Positions 33,885 through 44,229 of a stretch of 64,000 nucleotides of DNA are shown one piece after another. The notes beneath the pieces were generated by a model. The model was not told the origin of the DNA and searched no databases. It saw only the letters and a program-made list of their open reading frames with translations. The translations under genes and the position numbers were made by a program. Positions within the stretch are counted from its first letter, which is position 1. Every line of letters starts with the position of its first letter. The stretch is taken from assembly GCA_003996215.1 (NCBI GenBank), contig QJPP01007585.1, positions 310,001 to 374,000 on the forward strand, written 5' to 3'. The DNA comes from Jaltomata sinuosa (taxonomy: Eukaryota > Streptophyta > Magnoliopsida > Solanales > Solanaceae).

Positions 33885-34639
33885 AGATTTCAAGGTTAGT
33901 TGATTTTTGTGATAAGAAGGAAACTAATTCTTTGGAGATAACTCTAGATGCAAGAGATTTAGTCAAAATAGGCTTGAAAATGGTGAAAGCAGGTAGTTAG
34001 ACTCACACCTTAGAGTTTATATGTGCGTTGGTGAGAATTTTATTTGTAATTTGTAAGTGTGGTATTCAGGGAAGTTGGTGTAATTAAAAAGGGTATTCCT
34101 AAGCTTAAAAGTTGTCAACCATATGGTTTAGGGTGGGAATATTCTTGTTCATACTCCTTGCCCGTGGTGCTCATACCTTATATCCAGTAGCCTCAGCTAG
34201 AAACATACTAGATTCCTCATAATAGATCAATTAAAACCAATCGGTAATCATCCTATGGCTAGAAGGTCCTACATTTAGTTCAGTCCATGGCAGTAAGTTT
34301 AGTATGGAAGAGAATAGTTTTATCGTATAATTATTCTTCTCAGTTTTATGATCCTTTCAGTTACTGAGATTTCTAAGAATGCGTTCGTTCTTTATGAGTT
34401 TCAGCTGATTCCTACTCTTAATCCAGACTAGTTATCATGTTGGATATTCAAATTCATGTCGTATCAGTGTTCTTATGCTCTCAGTAAGCACACATGCCTC
34501 ATGAACCCAACTCTATTCATATTTCAGTTAGAAATTTGTTACCATGTCAATACATCAGCTTTAGAACTCAGTTGTGGGATTGCAACCCTTTCCCCACAAT
34601 CTTAGCCTTGTTAGTCTTCATTCGAGGATGAATGATCTC
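33885..34639 (+). other. Element C internal region, right part: no gene recognised
   Basis: About 750 bases continuing from 22090 without coding capacity that I can recognise. The last part (ATTCGAGGATGAATGATC before the purine tract) resembles the 3' end of chromovirus internal regions I remember from plants. Confidence 0.55.
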
Positions 34640-34650
34640 AAGGGAGAGAT
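34640..34650 (+). promoter_or_regulatory. Polypurine tract (Element C)
   Basis: AAGGGAGAGAT, two bases before the 3' LTR start at 34653. It is the expected primer for plus-strand DNA synthesis. Confidence 0.8.
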
Positions 34651-35009
34651 ATTGTCACACCCTGAAAATTCTAAGATAAGACCCTAACCGCTTTCCATAG
34701 ATGTTATGATCTATTCCCTAGTGTTGGAAGTAAATTTGATATGAATCATTTTCATAAGAAACTCCTATCATCAAGTTAAGCTGAAAGCACCCTAACTGAT
34801 AAAGTTTTCATGTAAAACTCAACTAAGGTCATCTATAAATGATTATTACTTCTAGAATAAAATTTTTTAGGTGGCCTAGTAACCACTAAGTTAAAGATCT
34901 TCGATTCTTCTTTCCAATGCCACTAACTTTGCGTTAATCGGATTCCTGTGTAAAAAGTTATCAATATTTTACCAAGAAGTATATGTCTGTCAAAAATAAC
35001 AGATAGGGA

Positions 35010-35232
35010 CCACGGACCCGGTCCATGGACCATGGAACAGACCAGAGACCAGGTCCATGAATCGTAGAAATAGACCTGAGGACCAGCAAAGGGGCATGAT
35101 AACCACAGAGCGTGGAACAATCCACGAGCCGTGGTCTGCCACCGTGGAAATTAGGCCTGCAACATTGAAAAGAACATGAGAACCATGGACCAGGTCCACG
35201 AGCCGTGGACTGGTCTACAGACTGTGGAATCT
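35010..35232. repeat. GGTCCAC/CCGTGG motif cluster in U3 (3' LTR of C)
   Basis: Diverged counterpart of 18029-18245, with copies such as GACCAGGTCCACGAGCCGTG. It keeps the position about 110 bases upstream of the TATA box. Confidence 0.78.
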
Positions 35233-35343
35233 GGTTCTAAAAATTTCAGCAGCTTTTCAGGTAAGTTTCCCCAGGGGTATTTTAGACTTTTTCTATTATT
35301 TTTAACTCTTATACTTTGTCATTTTAAGCATATTTTGAGGGAT

Positions 35344-35351
35344 TATAAATA
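35344..35351 (+). promoter_or_regulatory. LTR TATA box (Element C, 3' LTR)
   Basis: TATAAATA in the plus orientation, about 690 bases into the LTR. The 5' LTR has TATAATCA here. Confidence 0.6.
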
Positions 35352-36941
35352 GAATTAGAATATGTTTTTTCTCATTCAATTGATTCAAGTTTCAGAAAAA
35401 AGAAAAGAACGTTCCCTTTCAAGCTACAGACCTAGGGATTCCTCCCCAAAGATTCATATATTAGTTCTATCTAGATTCTTCAACAACAAGGTATGTGGGT
35501 ATTTAATGAGGATATTCTTTCACCCTCATGCCCAACGTTTAGCTTTCAGTTATGATTTCTACAAACCTATGATTCTAGGGTTCAGACCCAACTATGCACA
35601 TTTTTACAGAATTGAATTTCTTATAATACAATATGTTTTCCGTGCATGTTTAAGTGATATTGCATGAAGTTTTAGCCTTGATTAACAATATCTTCTGCAT
35701 GAATAAGCTTCTTTTCAAGAACTTAGCATGAAATTGTAGTACTTTTACATGAATTAACTTTCTTCAGAATTTATCCTAGACTTCTAGCACTACGTTTTAA
35801 AGCATGAAATTAGTTAGTTTTCAGCCTACAGCTTTTCTGAAAATAAAGGTCTTCATACTAGTTATGTTCTGATGCAACATTCCAGAACATAAATTTCTAA
35901 AAGAGCTATCAGAAATCAGTTTTGGGTGAAGTACTTAGCATCAAGTTAGACTAGAGTTTAGTGTACCCTACAGTCCCAGAACTACGTGCCACCATAATTT
36001 TATTTTTCCCCTTAGTTGGGCATTAGAATTAGTCATCACGCCAGTCATGCATCTATAACCTTGCAAGGTATATTGGGTCCTCTCGATGCGGTGTACACAT
36101 TGAATTCCACATTTAGCCCATGTGATTTATGTCAATTAAAAGACTCTCCCATAAATTTAGACTATGTAGTTATATAATTGGCCCCTAGTTCAGCTCAACT
36201 CAATTCAGTTTAGTTTAAATGTTTTTACTATGCTATTCAGAGTTGTTATGAACTTTAGACTTATGCATCTCATGATTTTAGGGCCATTATATTACAGTTT
36301 TCAGCATGCTTAGTTATCTTATAGTCTACATAACTCACAATTAGAGTTCAAAAATATGCTTTATACTCTCTTCAGAAAAGAGAGCTTATGTTTTACAGTT
36401 TTTGACTTATTCATTCTTAGACGCCTATACGTAGTCCATCGTTCAGTCATGCTTTAATTATAAATATATTTCTCATCATTTCATAGTTAGTGCATATCTC
36501 GCAAGCTCAGCTCATTCAAAGTACTGATCGCATATCTTCTTGTGCTGCATCCTTTGACGATACAGGTTTTAGTGCTATCTCTCAGAATCAGGGTCAGATA
36601 GATTGCAGCTTCCAGCCAACAGGTGGTGAGTTCTCATTATTCGGTAAATCCAGTCAGTTATTAGTCATAGCAGTTTATCTTAGTCATTATACATTGATTA
36701 GAGATAGTTGGGGTCATGTCCTGACTAACTATAGTCAGTGTTAGTAGAGGCTTCATAAATAGTGAGTCTAAACGGTTATATTCAGTTCCAGATTTCTTTT
36801 CTTTTAAAATACAATTTTATAAATATTTTAACCAGTGATTCATTAAAAAGGTTATTCAGTAATCTTGCTTCTACATAATGTTTACCAATTTATATGTTTA
36901 TATTCAGTTGCTCATGAAATATGCTAGTATAAAGTGTTAGA

Positions 36942-37172
36942 TTTGGGCCACTTATGGTTCCAGGTCCCGTGTTATGTCCAGGGTGTAGGCTCGGGGCATG
37001 ATAGATGTAGGTAAAAGCCTAAGCTTAGAGGTGTGTGCATGAATGTCATAAATGAGGAATTGAGCTTCAAAGTGAGGTAGTAACTATGCTTATCATGTGA
37101 ATTACACTTTGGGCCACTTATGGTTCCAGGTCCCGTGTTATGTCCAGGGTGTAGGCTCGGGGTGTGAAAGAT
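36942..37172 (+). repeat. 166-bp tandem duplication across the right end of Element C
   Basis: TTTGGGCCACTTATGG begins at 36942 and 37108, a period of 166. Unit one holds the last 62 bases of the Element C LTR, the GATGT target duplication and about 100 bases of Element B. Unit two begins at 37108, is interrupted at 37173 by Element E and resumes at about 51601 (GATATAGGCAAAAGC against GATGTAGGTAAAAGC in unit one), running to 51699. Confidence 0.88.
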
Positions 37173-38109
37173 TGATGGGCCCAAATTACACCTCTAAAAG
37201 AAGCGTAAGCGGTCGCTGTTCAAATATAGAACCTAACTAAAGGTTGGGGTCGATCCCACAGGAAATATGGTAGGATTAGGGTCAATTAGTGTTTATTCAG
37301 TCTTTTAGTCATTTATTTCCCGCAAAGGTTTTTTTTTAAAGTAGCAAATAATTATTTTAAATCAAAAGTAAACAAGTAACAGAGATTAATTTCAACAATT
37401 GTTATCAATAAGAGAAGTGAGTAGGGTAGTGTTCCCCATGAGATCATAACGTAGTAAGGCTTTTGCACTTGGTTAACTAGTTTGGTGCTTAGCATGTAGA
37501 ATCGGTAAGTTAAGTGTACCTAATTCCTTGGTCCGACAACTAGGTGGATTTTACCACACGCCTTGGTTCGATCGGGGGTGTCGCTTTACTAACCCTTACC
37601 CTTGATCCCAAATTAGCTATTCTCGGACAAAGTCAAGCTATTAGATGAGGGTTGATACCCTCAAATCTCATTGGTAACAACCCTTTTCCCATTCGTTACC
37701 TCCTTGGTCTGGCAAGTAAGAATAAGACGAGTTCTAACATTGCGCACTATTAAAAAACAATCAAAACGAAGGGAAGAACAATACATGCATAAACACCTCC
37801 CTAGATTACGTACTTTGCCTACTTTGTTAATCCTTCATGGTTCCCACAACCCTAGTTGTGGATTTAGCTACTCATGTTCATAAGCATGCGATTAATGTTT
37901 GTTTGAGCAATCATCAAGAGATAATTACAATTAAGAATAAAGAAAACCAGAATCTTGAAGAACAAACTAATGCACACTTCAATATCAAGAACTTGTGTCC
38001 AAAACCAATACAAAAATATAAGTAACAAAATATCTGAATGTGACTTGGAATAATTCATAAAACAACTAGTAACCATGAGTAACTCCATAAAATAAAACCT
38101 AGGGTAAAG

Positions 38110-38117
38110 TATTTATA
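38110..38117 (-). promoter_or_regulatory. LTR TATA box (Element E, 3' LTR)
   Basis: TATAAATA on the minus strand, about 640 bases into the LTR, directly downstream of the CCCGTCG-rich block. The sister copy is at 50955-50962. Confidence 0.65.
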
Positions 38118-38157
38118 GACAAAGAAGCCAAATCCTAATAAGACTGGGAAAACTTAA

Positions 38158-38590
38158 CGCAGTCAGATCCGACGGGTCGCCTCACGGGCTGTCGCTGAGG
38201 CAACGGGAGTCGTGGGTGCCCGTCGGCCTTCTTTAGGTCTTCAGAAAAATTCACTGCAACATTCCCACGTGCTGGGGTTGACAGGACATCGCAGCTGCAA
38301 TGCCCGTCGCTATCTCATGTCGCCACACTTGGTCCTTTTCCAGCTTCCCTGCTAGATTCCCACAGGCGGCTAGTCACGGGACGTCGGGCTGGCGATGGGA
38401 CGTCGTGGAGCCCGTCGTCCTTCCTTTAGCATTAGCATAATCTCCTGGAGCACTTTCACGGTCAAGGCTACGCCACATCACATCTGCCATGGGCTGTTTG
38501 CCAGCTCATCGGGGCTCTCCAGACTTGGCACTTCTGCTGCCTCACATTGACGGTCAGCCCCATGGGCCATCGTGGATGTGACGCCCGTGG
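38158..38590. repeat. CCCGTCG/CGACGGG-rich block in U3 (3' LTR of E)
   Basis: Many short GC motifs such as GTGCCCGTCGG, ACGGGACGTCGGGC and GCCCGTCGTCC in both orientations, in an AT-rich element. It recurs in the other LTR (about 51000-51430) and inside the element (42680-42960 and 43525-43930). Confidence 0.8.
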
Positions 38591-38757
38591 TGGCCTCCTT
38601 TTTGCCCTGAAACTACAACTTTTTGGCATTCTTTTCTACTTCCTACTTTTTCCCTGCACACTTAACAAATGACATTAAATCCAACTAAAAGTACTCAAGA
38701 ACTCCCAAAAATCCTATGTTTTAAGCGTCAAAAGTGCCGACAAATCCCGACATATCA

Positions 38758-38770
38758 ACACCCTCCACTT
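38758..38770 (-). promoter_or_regulatory. Polypurine tract (Element E)
   Basis: The minus strand reads AAGTGGAGGGTGT directly before the 3' LTR. Mostly purine, and the expected plus-strand primer. Confidence 0.75.
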
Positions 38771-40374
38771 AGAATCTTTGCTTGTCCTCAAGCAACAGAC
38801 TCACAAAAAAACTAAACGACGCTTAAGCAAAAGAAAATTAGGTACTATGGCAGTATTTTGGTTCATCAATTCAATACACAACAAGTACCCCCCCTCTTCT
38901 TTCAATACAAAAATCAGTGCATATGTTCCACTCATCAAGACAACACAACGGGATCCAAGGATGACATTACCTTATCAATAGACGACCTAGCATACACATA
39001 TGAGATTTACACTAATAGTTAACAGTCAAAATCGCTTTAGTGCCCTCACTACAAAGAAGTCCCTCTCACATAGTAAACCAATTTTATTTAAGGGACTGAA
39101 CTAAACACTCGCACTCAAAAAGATATTAAGCAATGCGTGCACAATACCATAGGCTTGCCTTTATTTTCTATGCCTTAGTTTTCGAACAATTGGGTTAGGA
39201 TCACTAGGACTTTCTCGGCTTGTAACATAGGCTTTGGGATAGGTATGATAGATATAGGTAATAGTGACCAAACCCTCCTTGACACTACGCTATCTTGATT
39301 CCACCCAACAGACCACTTTTACTCTTTTCCTCCCTTTTTCTCCCTTGTTATTGTTTCTTATTCAACAAGTGACAGGAACGACTTTTGTTTCAAACTCACT
39401 TATTATTATTTCTTTTCTTTTCTTTTTCTTTGCTTTTCTTATTCTCTTTTTCTTTTTCTTTTTCTTTAACATAGCCGCCACACCCGTTTTCTCTCCTTTT
39501 TATTTCTAACCTCTTCTATTCATACCCAAACTTCTTACTCACCTCACCCGATTTGCCTGAGTTGAGGTACACAATGTCCAAGGAGGGACCAGGGCCAAAC
39601 TAAAGGTTCATAACAAGAAACAGGGATGGATATTAGGCTAATCAACAAAAAAGGTAAATGCAGACTCAAAACCAGGGATCAAAGGGTATTAAATCATTTG
39701 GTCAGTCTTTTGGGATAAAGTGGACTAATTCAAAAATGGCCTATGATCCTTTCCTAACCAACGATTCTACGACCTTGGCAAGACTAACCGGGAAAGTTCT
39801 AGATTATCACACAAAGCAAGAACTCAACAAATTTATCTGACAAACACATGGCATAGAGTCGACAATCACATGCTACCTATTAGGTTCGTACTCTAGCTTA
39901 AGCCAATCATCAAATTGGTAAACACAATGTCATGCAAGGATCCACAATGGTTAGTCTATCAGAATCAGATACTAATATAACACTCAAATTTTTTGGAGGG
40001 GGTCTCCATTTTTTCAATTAAAATCCAGTTCAAAAATCACATCATAGACTGCACCAAGCTCCTTTTCTTCTTTTACTCTATACAACCTATCCTAAATGTG
40101 CCAGTTCAACAGAAATTAAAATCCTTAGGGAAAGAACACATGCAAGAAAACCCTAAGGAGTCGGGTACCTTGTGAGTACCCTCATGGGTTGCCTCCCATG
40201 CAACGCCTGATTTACCATGTGGCATGAACCAGGTCTCTTTGCTACTCAGACTTTGCTAAGAACCCATCAAAAACCAACTCACCCCGTACTGCCCTACCCC
40301 ACCAAAAAGAAAAGGGCACTAGCCTCAATTCTCAAAAGTATAAACAAATGGAGATGAAAACATACCTATAGCTC
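38771..40374 (-). other. 3' untranslated region of Element E
   Basis: 1.6 kb without a gene. It contains a pyrimidine microsatellite of CTTTT and CTTTTT units (about 39400-39470), which gives a false Phe-rich frame on the plus strand. It also has blocks shared with the tail of Element B, for example an AGGCTTGCC block near 39150 matching its reverse complement near 52010. Confidence 0.65.
40183..40254 (-). repeat. Copy 3 of a hairpin-bearing repeat, after the 3' ORF (Element E)
   Basis: The minus strand contains CATGGG-AGGCAA-CCCATG, a perfect 6-bp stem with a 6-base loop, followed by a shared block ending in CTCAGACTTT (plus strand). Copies 1 and 2 are at 44027-44100 and 44157-44229. This copy lies about 175 bases after the 3' ORF stop. 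Confidence 0.85.
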
Positions 40375-42582
40375 CTAAGCGCCAGTACCGGGTGTCAAAC
40401 CTATCAGGCCCTCATGAGTGGTGCCCATAGTACTTTCCTGAATAGAGGCTGCCTCCGCAGACCTCTCATCAATAGTAACAGCTGCTCGAGCAGCTTCATC
40501 AGTAATCTCTCCCACAATAGGGTCTAAAGAAGGGATATCTGTCTTGCCAGCAACACCACTAGCTGACCCACCTCTGCCTCTGCCATCCATCTCAATCTGG
40601 TGCCCCACCAAGGATGTTCTGACTACCTTCTCCTCTGATTTCTTTGCCTTTTTCGTGGCTTTGTCCAACTTCTTATGTAGAGACTTTGGGCTAAGTGGAG
40701 CATCACCCTCGTGAACCCGCTTATCCTTACTCTTCCTTTTCTTTTCTGTAGTCGAACTCAAATATGTCGTAAGGAGCTCGGGATCTACAAAATCCTATAG
40801 ATTTAGCGTGGGATCCCCTATGACCTATGTAAAAACAATCAGTGCTCTGGCTTGGGTCAGCGGAGGATTCTTCAATTTATCAACATCAGCCTCAGCTATG
40901 CAATCTCCTTTTTCATATCGGCCAACTCAAGCGCACCTATCTCTTTTAAGTGTTAATCTACCCTGTCCTCCAAAGCATCTAGCCGGGCATTAACGGTGAG
41001 GAATGGTGCTGTGGACCTTTAGATGAAGGCATTCTTAATCAGCTGAAACTGTAGAGCGAACACATTTATTTGGTTTTTGAGATCAAGTGTCCACTGGACA
41101 GTGTTCACGAAGTTTGCCTGGTGGAATGTAGGGATAGCAGCAGAATCAATGTTTGGAGGTGCTGCGGAGGGACTTGGCACAACTATCGAAGTGGATGGGC
41201 TAGCAACATTGTGCTCCGACTGACTACCCTATGGGGTAGGTCTAGTAGTGGGGGATGCTGTTACATCTAGCGTCGGGACATGCTCCTCAAGAGATAGAGC
41301 CAATGGCTCTGTAATGCCAGTCAAACTAATCACCCTAGTCTCATCCTTGGACTGCTCTGGATGATGGGTCCATGTAGCTCGAACAGGGCGGTCTAACCCC
41401 CTAAACCTGGGCACCTGAGCCTCCTCGCATAGCTCTTTGATCAAACAAGGGAATGGGTAGGAGGAGGCAGGCTTGGTCACTCTGTCTCTGATCTCCTCAG
41501 CTATGATCCGCCCGAAATTCAAATTACATTTGAACACGAGGGAGTCCACTAGAATAGCTCTTTCCAAAGTTAGCTAGTTGTCTGCACCGGTCGGCATCAA
41601 TCTGAGTCGTATAATAGCCCACCAAAATTAAACTTCGAAAGATAAGGAGGCCATCCGAATAACCTATTTGTCTTGTTCAAGCCATACTGGTGTCTCGGTA
41701 GTAGTTAGGCGCTTAGCCAACCATTGAGTCCCTTTCTCATCATGCTTTACCCGATACTTATAGTCAATTGGGTCTGTGGGTGCCTCATAGCCTGGCCCGA
41801 ATAAAAATCTATTTATTGTTTCTGCCGAGATATTGATGGGAACTGCCCTAACTGGAATGCTCTCGAGAGCGGGCGATTCTATGATCTTTTGTCCTTTCTT
41901 GCGCAACCCTTCCTGTATAGACTTATAATTAGCATAGAACTCCCTTATGAGAGTTGGCTAGTAATCAGGTAGGGGCTTTGTAGTCCATCCCAGTTTGTAA
42001 TGTCTTAAATACTCGTCGAACTTGGGGAACTTGTTTAGCTTGAAAGGATCAATCATCCACTCTTCAGCAATAGGCCTCCTCAGATGACCTCTTCAAGTCT
42101 CCACAAGGTAGTAATCATAGATGGCCTTCGACCCTTCAACAACCCATCTCACCTACTCGCGAGCACGCCCTATTGTAGCTCGGGCAACAGATGGAGAAGA
42201 AGTACTTCGCTCTGGCATGGTCGTCTCTGAGTCATCATCTGCCCCTCCTCTTTTAGCTTCTTCAGAATCATGCTCAGAGCCAGAGCCTTCCTCATCTCCG
42301 GATGCTCCTCCGGTGCCACTAGAAACTTGAGTGATCAATTCCTTGCCTGTAGGTGCCTCTTCACTTTCAGTGCCAGATTCTAAGGACCTGGAGGAGGATG
42401 CTTGCTTGTCCTTGGGTGATTTGGTTTCCTCCTCTTCAGAGTGAAAGGAGGATACCACCAGCTTCCTTCGTACAGACTGGATGAGAGGGGCATTGTCAGA
42501 ATCACTTTTCTCGGCTTCAGAATCAGTGGGGTAATCCATTAGCTGGGATGGTACGGAGTCATCTTTTACTTTGCGGAGCCAT
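40375..42582 (-). pseudogene. 3' ORF in env position, Athila-like (Element E)
   Basis: The likely start is ATG 42582-42580 (MAPQSKR), after a splice-acceptor-like site, but a stop follows within eight codons. The next frame (42539-42153) is very acidic and Ser-rich (SEHDSEEAKRGGADDDSE). Beyond a stop at 42152 it continues through PTLIREFYANYKSIQ-like sequence and open parts at 41906-41664 and 41567-41229 (RAVPINISAETINRFLFG; PFPCLIKELCEEAQVP). The last part (40761-40375) is basic and Lys-rich, then Ala-rich. Length, order and motifs match the 3' ORF of Element B. I see no signal peptide, membrane segment or glycoprotein features, so I do not call it an envelope. Function unknown. Confidence 0.75.
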
Positions 42583-42589
42583 TTAGTAC

Positions 42590-43232
42590 CTACAGGGAAC
42601 CATCGTTAGAGATCAGGGACAAATAATCAACCACTGAAAAATTTAACACTTAGAGAATTTTTTCAAAAAAAAAACACCTCCCACGGGCGTGGGAAGTCCG
42701 ACGTCCCGTGGGAAAGGGCGTGGGAGGTCTGACGTCCCATGGGAAAGGGCGTCGGAAGGTGGCAGTGAGGTTTTTAAGGACATCGATTCTCCCATGGGCA
42801 CCTGCCACAGACGTTAGAGGTCCGACGTCCCGTCGGCTTGGGCTTAGGAACCGGCCAGAAAACTTTTCAAGTTTTAGGCCAGCCCCACGCCCTGTCTGAA
42901 GTATCGTCATGCCTCAAACGTCCCGTGTGAAGGCCCGTAGGACCCAATCAGTGCACAAACCTCTCTCTCTTTATAATTTTATCAATCTAAACAATTTATC
43001 ACCAAACATACAACCAACATAACACCCAAAAACCTTATGGCATTCATAAACAACAATACTTCCAAACCCTAAACTTCCAACACAAACCATTCATGCACCC
43101 CACCATCAAACACATTCTTAACACTTAGGTTTATGATTTTTTTTGTTTTTTTTAGCAATATGATCGAATTTCCATCCATAAAAACCCTTTTCAGTTATTG
43201 AGAACCAACCACAAGGAAGGAAAGAACTTACT
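42590..43232 (-). promoter_or_regulatory. Putative intron before the 3' ORF (Element E)
   Basis: On the minus strand CAAA|GTAAGT (GT at 43232-43231) is a near-consensus 5' splice site, and TTCCCTGTAG (AG at 42591-42590) a good 3' splice site; the ATG follows after 7 bases. The enclosed 643 bases are AT-rich with no frame, except for a CCCGTCG-type block near 42680-42960. Splicing is inferred only. Confidence 0.45.
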
Positions 43233-43950
43233 TTGTTGGTTTCAAAAGTTTCTCGCACAAGCTTGATGAATGGAGTGCCTTGTGAGTTGTTTGTGTAGGA
43301 GATGGTGGTGAGGATCGGATGGGGTGGGGGGGGGGGTTTGGAGTCGTGTATTTGAGAGAGAAAGGGAGTTAGAGAGAGATGAGTGATGATAAAATTAATT
43401 TGACCTCAAAAAATGAGATCAAAACGTTATTAGAGGCGGGGAAGGAGAAAGGAAATTCTGGGTCGGGTCGGGTAAGACCAAAAAGAGATAATAAAAATCA
43501 ATGTTGACCCCCTGTTGACCGACCCAGATGATGGGCTAGGCGACGCCCGTCGGACTAGAAACGTCCCATCGCTGGTTGCTTTTACCTAATCGTCAGCCCA
43601 TATTTGGCCTGTGGGGAGCGACGCCCATTTTGACATTCGTCGAGGGCACGACGCCCTGTCATATCGGCCGTCGAAGTGAGGCAGTCACTCTCTTTTCAAC
43701 ACTTAGAAAATTTTAGGGTACTTACCTGGCGATGCCCATTCCGACGCCCATCGGGGCTGCGACGGCCCACCACGTGGGATGTGGGAATGGGGCAGATGGT
43801 CCTCTTCTCCACACTTAGAAAAAAATTCATTTTTTTCATATGGGGCTTCACACCCAACCCGACGCCCGTCGGGGCTATGACAACCCGTCCAATATGATTT
43901 TTCCAGTCCCACGGGCATAGTATCTGCGATGCCCCATCACAGAGCCTATG
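43233..43950 (-). promoter_or_regulatory. Putative internal promoter and leader of the 3' ORF (Element E)
   Basis: In minus-strand order: a block of GACGCCCGTCGG-type motifs (43930-43525) like that in the LTR U3, an AT-rich gap of about 120 bases, a pyrimidine-rich leader with CTCTCTCTAACTCCCTTTC (about 43400-43345), a C run (43335-43326) and the splice donor. A clear TATA box is missing (nearest TTTTATTATC). Element B has the same order with a different motif. Confidence 0.4.
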
Positions 43951-44026
43951 GGACCCTCTTTTGCCTGCAGTTTGAGCATTGTTCTTTCGTATCTCATCCT
44001 CCTGCAAAACAAACACACACATTAAC

Positions 44027-44229
44027 CCATGGGTTGCCTCCCATGCAACGCTTGATTTAACATCGTGGCACGACGCAAGTGTTTTGGGTACTCAGACTTT
44101 GGCAAAACACTCTACAGTCCTTACAACTACAACTAACAGAAAGTAAATTACAACATCATGGGCTGCCTCCCATGTAACGCCTTATTTAACATCGCGACAT
44201 GACGCAGGTTGCTTGACTACTCAGACTTC
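44027..44229 (-). repeat. Copies 1 and 2 of the hairpin-bearing repeat, after integrase (Element E)
   Basis: Two units of about 73 bases spaced 129 bases apart (44027-44100 and 44157-44229). Each has CATGGG-AGGCAR-CCCATG on the minus strand (loop AGGCAA or AGGCAG, stem identical). The hairpin of copy 2 begins about 40 bases after the integrase stop. The third copy follows the 3' ORF. Confidence 0.88.

Larger units (their letters stand above)
17675..37003 (+). mobile_element. Element C: non-coding LTR retrotransposon (LARD-like)
   Basis: Two direct LTRs (17675-20041 and 34653-37003) with matched GATGT target duplications. A tRNA-iMet primer site (20046-20057) lies after the left LTR and a purine tract (34640-34650) before the right one. 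Without the nested Element D it is about 7.5 kb with roughly 2.8 kb of internal DNA. No gag, protease, RT or integrase is recognisable, so it must have moved with proteins from another element. Primer type and LTR length suggest a chromovirus relative. The LTRs differ at roughly 20 of the first 128 bases, so it is old. Confidence 0.93.
34653..37003 (+). repeat. Element C 3' LTR, 2351 bp
   Basis: Starts TGTCACACCC and ends GGCATGATA, with the terminal CA decayed to TA. The GGTCCAC/CCGTGG cluster is at 35010-35232, and a clean TATAAATA at 35344-35351 shows what the 5' LTR has lost at 18356. Confidence 0.93.
37173..38757 (-). repeat. Element E 3' LTR, 1585 bp
   Basis: TGATGGGC to ACATATCA. It carries a block rich in CCCGTCG/CGACGGG motifs (38158-38590) and a TATA box (38110-38117). 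In unit position it matches 50014-51600. Confidence 0.94.

Noticed and set aside
37108..37172. A separate solo LTR fragment of Element C
   Set aside because: Better explained as the second unit of the 166-bp tandem duplication, because its continuation is found beyond Element E at 51601.
39264..39509. Phe- and Leu-rich open frame resembling a membrane peptide
   Set aside because: Encoded by a CTTTT microsatellite in the 3' region of Element E, antisense to the element.
40375..42582. Calling the 3' ORF of Element E an envelope gene
   Set aside because: No signal peptide, membrane segment or other surface-protein feature is visible; only its position resembles env.
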